Part shown: one piece after another, positions 12,902 through 18,847 of the stretch | Layout of the letters: every line of letters starts with the position of its first letter | Numbering within the stretch: position 1 is the first letter of the stretch | IMG/VR virus record: IMGVR_UViG_3300030430_001099 | Span: 1 to 29,856 of that record | Strand: one strand, 5' to 3' | Length of the DNA stretch: 29,856 nt | From: a virus | Program-made: the position numbers and the translations under genes | Notes under the pieces: model-generated | The model's input: only the letters and a program-made list of their open reading frames with translations | The model's database searches: none | What the model was told of the DNA's origin: nothing

Positions 12902-14632
12902 TTAAATTGTGTAGATTTTTACTGCTTTTTCTTTACCTTTAACAAAAATTGGCTCTAACTCTGTTGCTGTTCCTTGATATTTGCTTATAGTTGCTTCACC
13001 TATAACTAAATCTTTACCAACAGACTTACATGAGGACTCTAAACGAGCTGCTAGATTACAAGCATCGCCCAATACACTATATTCAAAACGGGACTGGCTT
13101 CCGATATTTCCTGCTACAACTTCTCCAGAATTTATGCCAATACCAATATCAATACCTAACTGTGCTTCTTGCATTGCGTGTCGTATCTGAAGGGCTGTCT
13201 CAATAGCTTTTTGTTCATGGTCTTCAACATCTACTGGTGCATTCCAAACAGCCATCATAGCATCACCAATATATTTATCTACCATCCCTTCATTAGCTTT
13301 GACCGCATCTGCTTGGATAGTTAAAGCTTTATTCATTATCTCAACAACTTCTTCTGGTGCTAGTTTTTCTGATAGACTTGTAAAGCCTCTAACATCGGTA
13401 AACATAATAGTACATCTTCTTCTCTCACCACCTAATCTTAATAACTCTGGATTCTTTTGTAGTCTAGCTACCTGTCGTGGGTCAAGATAAGTAGAAAACT
13501 GTTTCTTAATTTGCTGTCTAAGTTTAAACTGAGTTCTAAAGTTTAAATAGAACTGTTGAGCAGCAATCAAAAATAAACTTATCAGAGTCCATGTCACATC
13601 TATTAAAAGATTCTGTTGTATAAAAGACCAACCGAGATAAGCTACTCCACCAAAAATAGTTAAGGCTGAGACTAAACCTGTAGTGATACCCAAGAAACCA
13701 GTTAAGATAGCAACAAGTAAACCAGCTACTACTAAGATACTTAGCTCGGCAAACAAACGATAGTCTGGTATGTTAGGTGTTTCTAATAAAATAGACTCAG
13801 CTAGAGCTGCTTGAATTTTGTGTGGCTCTAACAAACCCACAGGGGTTGCTAATTGTCTCTGTATTCCTGCTGCAGTAAAGCCCACAAAAACAAACTTACC
13901 TTGCACATCCATTTCAGTTAGGTTAGTCTCTGGTGTTTTAACCCAACTAATCCATTTCTTACCTGTCGAGTCTGTCGAGATAGGCGGTATGCCTTTTACT
14001 CTTATCATTTCTATACCATTCTCGTTGGTTTTGATTTGATAAGTATTACCACCACCTAGTATCTTAAGAACTTCTGTACCAAAAGAAGCTACCCAACCAT
14101 CCGGAGTTTGTTGGATAAGAGGTATCTTTCTAACTAAGTTATCTATATCAACCGGCACTGACACAGCTCCTTGAGCAGAAGCTTGTTTTAAAATAGAAAT
14201 ATTTTCTAAGAATCCTTGAGCCTGAGTCAAACTAACATCAGGGCCTAAGATAACTGTCCCGTGTGTCTGTGGATATTTATTATTGTTTACTTCGGGCATT
14301 GCTATGACACTAGGAGCTAAACCAAGCATCTCAGCAAAGGCTTCATCGCCTCCTAGTCTATCAGGATGAGGAAAGAGTATTGTCCAGCCAACTCCTAATG
14401 CTCCTTGTTGTAGTAATTTAAGATGAATATCTGCTAAGGTTTGCCGAGGTAAAGGATAACCGCCTTGTTGGTCTATAAACTCTTCATCAATGTTAAGAAT
14501 AGTAAAGTAACCAGTAGGCTCTGGAGTCTTGACAAGGGCATCAAAGGTTTTGAGTCTTAGTATCTCCAGAGGAGGAGCATTAAAGACTAGAGGTAATGTT
14601 AGAAAGAATAATAAAAGACTAGCCCACTTCAT
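12902..14632 (-). CDS. CHASE2-domain class III nucleotide cyclase, 576 aa
   Basis: Likely an inner-membrane receptor making cAMP. An N-terminal signal/anchor (1-18) leads into a CHASE2 sensor (about 22-285; FDALVKTP, LNIDEEFI and GKFVFVGFT segments). Three membrane helices follow (about 293-312, 314-336, 342-362), then a cytoplasmic cyclase domain (about 404-576). Catalytic residues: metal Asp D413 (FTDVRGF) and D457 (KYIGDAMM), K453, S519 at the base-selecting position usually Asp or, in class IIIb, Thr, then N526 and R530. K453 plus Ser points to ATP rather than GTP. All key residues are present, so it looks active. Its start overlaps the preceding gene (ATGA) and it is the last gene of the minus operon. 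CHASE2 cyclases next to FecR proteins are familiar in bacteria, not in phages. Confidence 0.92.
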   Translation of the reverse strand: MKWASLLLFFLTLPLVFNAPPLEILRLKTFDALVKTPEPTGYFTILNIDEEFIDQQGGYPLPRQTLADIHLKLLQQGALGVGWTILFPHPDRLGGDEAFAEMLGLAPSVIAMPEVNNNKYPQTHGTVILGPDVSLTQAQGFLENISILKQASAQGAVSVPVDIDNLVRKIPLIQQTPDGWVASFGTEVLKILGGGNTYQIKTNENGIEMIRVKGIPPISTDSTGKKWISWVKTPETNLTEMDVQGKFVFVGFTAAGIQRQLATPVGLLEPHKIQAALAESILLETPNIPDYRLFAELSILVVAGLLVAILTGFLGITTGLVSALTIFGGVAYLGWSFIQQNLLIDVTWTLISLFLIAAQQFYLNFRTQFKLRQQIKKQFSTYLDPRQVARLQKNPELLRLGGERRRCTIMFTDVRGFTSLSEKLAPEEVVEIMNKALTIQADAVKANEGMVDKYIGDAMMAVWNAPVDVEDHEQKAIETALQIRHAMQEAQLGIDIGIGINSGEVVAGNIGSQSRFEYSVLGDACNLAARLESSCKSVGKDLVIGEATISKYQGTATELEPIFVKGKEKAVKIYTI

Positions 14633-15081
14633 AAATCACCTGCTTGAGCCATAACATTAAGATTGTTTAAGATAATTAATCTATAAACTTTATTAGACCT
14701 TGCTAACATTTCTATGTTTGGATTACATAGATATACATAAACTCCAACACTTTTAATAAAGATTAAAGTTTTAAGACTAGGTCGGTCAGGAAGAAAAGGA
14801 TTACCTTCAATAGCATAACCTTTAATATTGACAGCTCTGTTAGTAGTGTAAATATCTAAAAACTGTAATAACAAAGCTTCTGTGTAGATAGGAGTAGGAT
14901 TATTAAACTCTAAATTAAACTGATAAGTTGGTAAAGTATAAGTAATATTTTCAAGCTGAGGCTTGTTGAGGTAAGGTGCTTTAGTAATCTGCCAATAAAT
15001 ATCAGGCTTATCCGGAAGATTGCTTGATAGTAATGGAAGAGTTACTACCACCATTAAGAGTAATAGTAATTGCTTTGCCAT
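14629..15081 (-). CDS. Small exported protein, possible divergent OmpA-like fold, 150 aa
   Basis: A clear signal peptide (MAKQLLLLLMVVVTLPLLSS) directs it to the periplasm. The mature part has the order strand (YQFNLEF), helix (YTEALLLQFLDIY), strand (AVNIKGYAIEG), helix (SLKTLIFIKSVGV), strand (YRLIILN). That order recalls the OmpA C-terminal peptidoglycan-binding domain, where the segments read IxIxGHTDxxG and LSxxRAxxVxxYLxxxGV. The residues that bind peptidoglycan are not conserved, so the resemblance is weak and may be misleading. Its first 74 nt overlap the FecR gene in another frame, and its stop overlaps the cyclase start. By context, a periplasmic partner of FecR and CHASE2 is reasonable. 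Confidence 0.6.
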   Translation of the reverse strand: MAKQLLLLLMVVVTLPLLSSNLPDKPDIYWQITKAPYLNKPQLENITYTLPTYQFNLEFNNPTPIYTEALLLQFLDIYTTNRAVNIKGYAIEGNPFLPDRPSLKTLIFIKSVGVYVYLCNPNIEMLARSNKVYRLIILNNLNVMAQAGDL

Positions 15082-16120
15082 CTTGTATAATTAAAACCTT
15101 GTAGCTGTTGTTGGTATCTAAATCTAATCTTACTGTGTCTTCTACTTGTCTTAAAAAAGTTAAAACAGTGTCGGTTACAAAAGTATTTACTTGAGTGTTG
15201 GGGTCAAAACCAAAAGCTGTGCCTTGAACATTAATATCCCCAGTGTTCAAAACATTTTGCTCTAGCTCATCTATTTCTTCTATAATACTTAAAAGGTCTT
15301 CTAAGAAATTTACATCTAGATAGTTAATATCTAACTCAGTAAATTCTAAGTTATCTTCTGCTAAATAGTCCTGTTCTAGTTCGTCAAACTCTAAATAGTC
15401 TATATCTAAAATATTATCTGAACCTTCTGCTTGAGCCTCTTCGCTAACAAAGTTTGGGTCTTGTTTGGGTGGATTGACAATCAACATATTGTCAATAATA
15501 TCTAGAGTCAAGTCTAAGATAACAGGACTACTAGGTGCCGACTCAAACAACTCAACTGTAGTAGCTTGGTAGGGCTTGTTGAGAACTACTTGTCCTACTA
15601 AAGTAGAAACTACTATTTCACCAGAAGCGATACCCTGCTCATCAGGTAGTAGGATTATCAAAGACCTACCTAGTTCATCGACAGTAACAGTAAAGTCTGT
15701 GCCTCTAATACCAATGGTAGCACTAGGAGTTTCAATAGAAATGTTTTCTCTATTGATAGAAGCTAATTTACCAGTGATAAATCTAGCAGTACCACTAGCA
15801 AACTGTAGAGCCATCTTAGATTTAGATGGGTCAGGGTCATAGATAAATTCATCTATAACTAATTGTGAATGTTCAGTTAAACGAACTTGAGATTCGTCTA
15901 GAAAAGTAATGCCTATTCGACCATTAGAGGTCTCGACATTATCAAAACTATTAATAGTAAAGGCGAGAGCAGCAGTAAAGGGGTCTTGCTCCCTTACTAC
16001 TCTCCCTATACCTTTTAATTCTGTTATGCTTCCTATACTAGCAACTTGTGCTGCCTGAATCTGATTGTATGATACAGACAGTGCCATTATTGCCAGTAGA
16101 AATAATCTTAAGCCAATCAC
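15008..16120 (-). CDS. Exported FecR-domain protein with acidic 5-residue repeats, 370 aa
   Basis: A signal peptide (1-23, ending IQAA) precedes a FecR periplasmic domain (about 28-190). Typical signatures are ITFLDESQVRL, LVIDEFIYDP, FASGTARFITGKL and ETPSATIGIRGTDF (130-143). Next comes a Pro-rich joint (near 217), an acidic repeat region (238-277: a Leu every fifth residue) and a C-terminal beta segment ending ITIKQSSG. FecR domains transmit envelope signals or scaffold surface systems; unlike true FecR, this protein has no N-terminal cytoplasmic part, so it is fully periplasmic. The C-terminus recalls a curlin repeat unit, suggesting an anchor or nucleator for the neighbouring curlin-like protein; that is inference. 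The long overlap with the upstream gene (83 nt) is needed to keep the signal peptide. Confidence 0.88.
   Translation of the reverse strand: MIGLRLFLLAIMALSVSYNQIQAAQVASIGSITELKGIGRVVREQDPFTAALAFTINSFDNVETSNGRIGITFLDESQVRLTEHSQLVIDEFIYDPDPSKSKMALQFASGTARFITGKLASINRENISIETPSATIGIRGTDFTVTVDELGRSLIILLPDEQGIASGEIVVSTLVGQVVLNKPYQATTVELFESAPSSPVILDLTLDIIDNMLIVNPPKQDPNFVSEEAQAEGSDNILDIDYLEFDELEQDYLAEDNLEFTELDINYLDVNFLEDLLSIIEEIDELEQNVLNTGDINVQGTAFGFDPNTQVNTFVTDTVLTFLRQVEDTVRLDLDTNNSYKVLIIQDGKAITITLNGGSNSSITIKQSSG
15290..15409 (-). repeat. Eight tandem acidic pentapeptide units in the FecR-domain protein
   Basis: Residues 238-277 read as consecutive 5-residue units LDIDY, LEFDE, LEQDY, LAEDN, LEFTE, LDINY, LDVNF, LEDLL. 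Every unit starts with Leu and is rich in Asp/Glu/Asn with an aromatic at its end or centre. They differ from canonical pentapeptide repeats (A-D/N-L-x-x) because the residue two before Leu is Asp/Asn/Thr rather than Ala. The DNA has a matching 15-nt period. Confidence 0.75.
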
Positions 16121-16739
16121 TTGCTAAAGTTGAACTCTGTGTAATATTAAATGCTCGGCTGCTCCCTGTTTGGTCTAAATAAAAATAGCCATCAGCATAG
16201 CCGCTACCATTATAGACCACATTGTTTGAGTCACCATCTATATCTATATAAGATGTAGCTCCATCAATATCCACTGTGTAGTCTATGGTATTTTCATCCC
16301 CATTGACAACCCAGTCGAGGTCTAAGTATTCTGCTAAAGCATTTGTTGCTACATTTAACTCAAAGTCATTACTTGAGCCTGTAACATCAACGTAGTAATT
16401 ACCACCATCAGCACTATAAGTATCTGTGGGGTCTACTTGAATTTCAAAAGTATTACTATCACCATCAAATTCAAAAAAGCCTACTAGTGAATCTAGGACA
16501 ATGTCCCCGATAAATTTGTTGGAATCCCCAAGTTGATTAATATCTAAAGTCATAGAACCACCAGCTAATTCTAGTGCAGTCATTTGACCTGAGACAGCAT
16601 CAAGACCACCAATAAGATTGGAACCGCCTAGTTGTTCAACATCTAGGTTTAAGTCTGAACCAACTTGATTGATGTATATTTCATTATCGGCTTTAACTAT
16701 AAAGCCTAAGAAAGCTAATAATATAATTATTCTATTCAT
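16038..16739 (-). CDS. Curlin-like secreted repeat protein, candidate amyloid subunit, 233 aa
   Basis: A short signal peptide (1-17, IVKA cleavage) is followed by a low-complexity beta-repeat protein rich in Gly, Asn, Asp, Ser. Repeats centre on a G-x-x-N turn, often preceded by Gln: QVGSDLN (25-31), QLGGSN (36-41), QLGDSN (69-74), FDGDSN (91-96), VTGSSN (119-124), VNGDEN (145-150), IDGDSN (167-172), QTGSSR (190-195), STGNNG (214-219). From the third unit on they recur every 22-28 residues, with hydrophobic/polar alternation after each turn, as in curlin repeats (SxxxxxQxGxxNxxxxxQ). Two cysteines (C222, C233) near the end are atypical. It lies directly after csgG and overlaps it by 8 nt, making it the obvious secretion substrate. 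Repeat type is seen; amyloid formation is inferred. Confidence 0.8.
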   Translation of the reverse strand: MNRIIILLAFLGFIVKADNEIYINQVGSDLNLDVEQLGGSNLIGGLDAVSGQMTALELAGGSMTLDINQLGDSNKFIGDIVLDSLVGFFEFDGDSNTFEIQVDPTDTYSADGGNYYVDVTGSSNDFELNVATNALAEYLDLDWVVNGDENTIDYTVDIDGATSYIDIDGDSNNVVYNGSGYADGYFYLDQTGSSRAFNITQSSTLASDWLKIISTGNNGTVCIIQSDSGSTSC

Positions 16740-17550
16740 AACTCCAATATCTCCTCTCTATTCCTTGTTGTACTATTGCTAGTACACTTGCTTCTATCGC
16801 TTTTTGGAGAGCAATAGAAACACTTTCATTTTGTGTAACACCAGATTCTATTTCTACTAATTCTGTCCCCGCTTCAATAAACTTAAAGACATCATTAGAA
16901 ACCCCTACAGACAGGATAGTCTTTGATGTTAGTACTTCCATTAATATCTCACCGGTATTAACAGAAACTAATCGTAAAGAAACTGTGACAGTGTCCTCAC
17001 GATATTGACGACTCATGCCGATACCTAAATATCTAGCACCATTACCACCACTTTTTAGGTTCGTGTCATACGAGATGACTCCGCCTTGAACTAGTAGTCC
17101 GGCAAAGATTAGGGGATTAAGTTCAGTCTCATCCTCAAAATCTTTACGAGTTGTTCTAATTATTTGTCGTTCTTTTGTTAAATTATCTAGTCCTACTCTT
17201 TCGACCACAGTAAAGAATTGACCATCTGCAGCATGTTTAAAAGCCCTGATAAGTAAAGCATCAGGCGACTGTGTTATGGCTGAACTAAACAAAGCAAAGG
17301 TACTATTACTCTTTCTTTGTCCTGTTAAATCTGTAAAACTATTAGGATAAATAGCAATAGTCGGCTTAATTCTAGCCGGTTTTAAATTTTTTAATTCTTC
17401 TGACTGTAACTCTAATACGGTACTTGGTCTTTTCTTGGAATAAGCTCCTATGACATTCTCATCTAAAAGAGAACTGTGTCTAAGACTTGAACAACTAGAA
17501 AGTAAAAGAACCGATAGGAACAGTAATCTCTGTAACATTCCCCTCTGCAT
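16732..17550 (-). CDS. csgG: CsgG curli-type outer-membrane secretion channel, 272 aa
   Basis: CsgG forms a nonameric outer-membrane pore that exports curli subunits. A lipoprotein signal ends LLLSSC with C20 as the lipidated residue. Family signatures run through the protein: LTGQRK (75-80), VVERVGLDNL then ERQIIR, GGNGARYLGIG, NTGEILMEVLTSKTI and a C-terminal AIEASVLAIVQQGIER. The length (272) matches E. coli CsgG (277), so it looks complete. In the constriction loop after TGQRK, F88 aligns with E. coli Phe56, but the Asn55 and Tyr51 positions differ. A second start at Met5 is possible. The first 56 nt overlap csgF. It is followed immediately by its probable substrate. Confidence 0.93.
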   Translation of the reverse strand: MQRGMLQRLLFLSVLLLSSCSSLRHSSLLDENVIGAYSKKRPSTVLELQSEELKNLKPARIKPTIAIYPNSFTDLTGQRKSNSTFALFSSAITQSPDALLIRAFKHAADGQFFTVVERVGLDNLTKERQIIRTTRKDFEDETELNPLIFAGLLVQGGVISYDTNLKSGGNGARYLGIGMSRQYREDTVTVSLRLVSVNTGEILMEVLTSKTILSVGVSNDVFKFIEAGTELVEIESGVTQNESVSIALQKAIEASVLAIVQQGIERRYWSYE

Positions 17551-17950
17551 CTGTAACCTTAAGTGTAATCATAGTACCATCAGCACTGACACTATATTCT
17601 ATGGTGTTGCCCATTAATTCTAAAACACCGAATGTGCTTGGGTCTTCCCCAAACAAAGCATCTACTAACTGTCTAGATAGTTGGGCATATATTCTAGACT
17701 CTAAGTTTCTAATAAATCTTGCTAAAGTTGTATTTTCTGCCTCTCTTTCAAGTTCTTCTTGATAGGCTTTGATTTCAGCTCTGATAGCTTCTTTTCTATT
17801 GAACTCTTGATTTTCAATAGTTAAGTAATGAGCTGAAGTATTTAGCCCACTAAAAGATGGTGATTTAAATTTATGTACTAATTCATCTCCAGCTAAAGTG
17901 TTACTAACACCAAGCAACAAAACTATAAATAACGTGCTTAATATTTTCAT
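17495..17950 (-). CDS. csgF: CsgF curli assembly protein, 151 aa
   Basis: CsgF is secreted through CsgG, plugs the pore with its N-terminus and couples export to fibre nucleation. The start at 17950 is chosen because GAGGAG precedes it and a signal peptide (1-20, SNTLA) begins there; a longer in-frame version from 17992 would precede the signal peptide. The mature N-terminus carries HKFKSPSFSGLN (F28-x2-P31-x-F33-x-G35), matching the CsgG-binding FRNPNFGG segment of E. coli CsgF. A helical part (51-100) and C-terminal strands (IEYSVSADG, ITLKVTDAEGNVTEI) follow as expected. It is 151 aa against 138 in E. coli. No csgE, csgC/H or csgD is visible. Confidence 0.9.
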   Translation of the reverse strand: MKILSTLFIVLLLGVSNTLAGDELVHKFKSPSFSGLNTSAHYLTIENQEFNRKEAIRAEIKAYQEELEREAENTTLARFIRNLESRIYAQLSRQLVDALFGEDPSTFGVLELMGNTIEYSVSADGTMITLKVTDAEGNVTEITVPIGSFTF

Positions 17951-17963
17951 TTCTATTATCTCC

Positions 17964-18251
17964 TCAATCTTTTCTTTGGTCTTTCTTTCCATCTGCCCTT
18001 GCTAATCTATCAACATCTACAGGCACACCCATAGCTGTCCGACACATTGTATCTATTCTTATAATATCGTTGTCTATTTGTCTTATCCTATCTATTAAAG
18101 CTACTATCATACCATGTTGTGTATCTAGTTTTTTATGTACATCTGCTATCAAATGATTAAATAGTTTCCACACCATCCATCCAGCAGCTACAGCAAAAGC
18201 TGCAGGAATCCCTACAGTTTCTAAAATGTCCATCCAAGTTTTCGTATTCAT
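17964..18251 (-). CDS. Small membrane protein with coiled coil, possible holin or lysis accessory, 95 aa
   Basis: One membrane helix (about 12-31, GIPAAFAVAAGWMVWKLF) is followed by a coiled-coil/amphipathic stretch (DVHKKLDTQHGMIVALIDRI) and a charged tail (ARADGKKDQRKD). The layout, one N-terminal membrane helix with a charged C-terminus in a short late gene, fits some holins, but holins are too diverse for sequence reading alone. Its ATG overlaps the stop of the upstream gene, and it is separated from csgF by 13 nt. It is common in marine podoviruses as a hypothetical protein to my recollection. Confidence 0.65.
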   Translation of the reverse strand: MNTKTWMDILETVGIPAAFAVAAGWMVWKLFNHLIADVHKKLDTQHGMIVALIDRIRQIDNDIIRIDTMCRTAMGVPVDVDRLARADGKKDQRKD

Positions 18252-18694
18252 TATCTACCTTTAACTAAACTCCCGCCAAAATACATACCTATAATAGCTG
18301 AGACTAAGTTAGTATCTAGTTGTGTAATTACCAAGCCCTGAAAAGTAATCCATTCAAAAACCTCTCGACCTTCTTTAATAAACCAAAAGCCCGGATTCCA
18401 GTTAGTATAGCCAACAGTCACAGAAACATCTGGATAGTAGACTGCTACTAGTTTAGGTAATAACACAATCGCAAAGACTGAAGTTAAAGCTATGATTCTT
18501 CTAGTCCAAGCAAAGCCTTTATCTTTTAAACCATGGTCTAAAGATTGTTGTCTTTCTTTCATGCCAAACTCACCACGGGTTATTAAAAGTTTTTGTTGTT
18601 CTGCTTTAGCCTTTCGACTCTCAGCCCAGACACTCATCAAACCACCAAGAACTGTGGAGGCCAACATAGTTATTATTTCAAACGGGAAACCCAT
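18251..18694 (-). CDS. Membrane protein, 147 aa, possible holin-like lysis protein
   Basis: Three hydrophobic segments are visible: 5-23 (FEIITMLASTVLGGLMSVW), about 66-86 (RIIALTSVFAIVLLPKLVAV) and about 118-143 (FQGLVITQLDTNLV then AIIGMYFGGSL). They are separated by a charged helical linker (ESRKAKAEQQKLL) and a Trp-rich loop (NWNPGFWF). A late-region membrane protein of this size next to another small membrane protein suggests lysis, but the family is often only called a phage membrane protein. It overlaps the genes on both sides (TAATG upstream, ATG/stop downstream). Confidence 0.7.
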   Translation of the reverse strand: MGFPFEIITMLASTVLGGLMSVWAESRKAKAEQQKLLITRGEFGMKERQQSLDHGLKDKGFAWTRRIIALTSVFAIVLLPKLVAVYYPDVSVTVGYTNWNPGFWFIKEGREVFEWITFQGLVITQLDTNLVSAIIGMYFGGSLVKGR

Positions 18695-18846
18695 TATTCA
18701 AATTCTCCTAACATAAACTTTTCCATTTCTTCTTCGTATAAAGGTCGATAGTCTTCAATAGTAAACCAAGGTAAACCAAGACTTGTTCTAGCCTTGCAGT
18801 TGTCCTGCCAAGCTTCTTCTAGTTGTTGTTCTGTATATAGTAGCAT
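18694..18846 (-). CDS. Small acidic protein, 50 aa, unknown function
   Basis: The frame opens with ATG at 18846 and closes with TAA at 18696-18694, overlapping the ATG of the next gene (TAATG). It starts 1 nt after the stop of the 1435-aa virion gene. The product begins MLLYTEQQLEEAWQDNC and includes GLPWFTIEDYRPLYEEE. The helix-then-Trp/Tyr pattern resembles short proteins I associate with T7-like marine phages. Tight spacing on both sides supports it. Confidence 0.7.
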   Translation of the reverse strand: MLLYTEQQLEEAWQDNCKARTSLGLPWFTIEDYRPLYEEEMEKFMLGEFE

Positions 18847-18847
18847 G

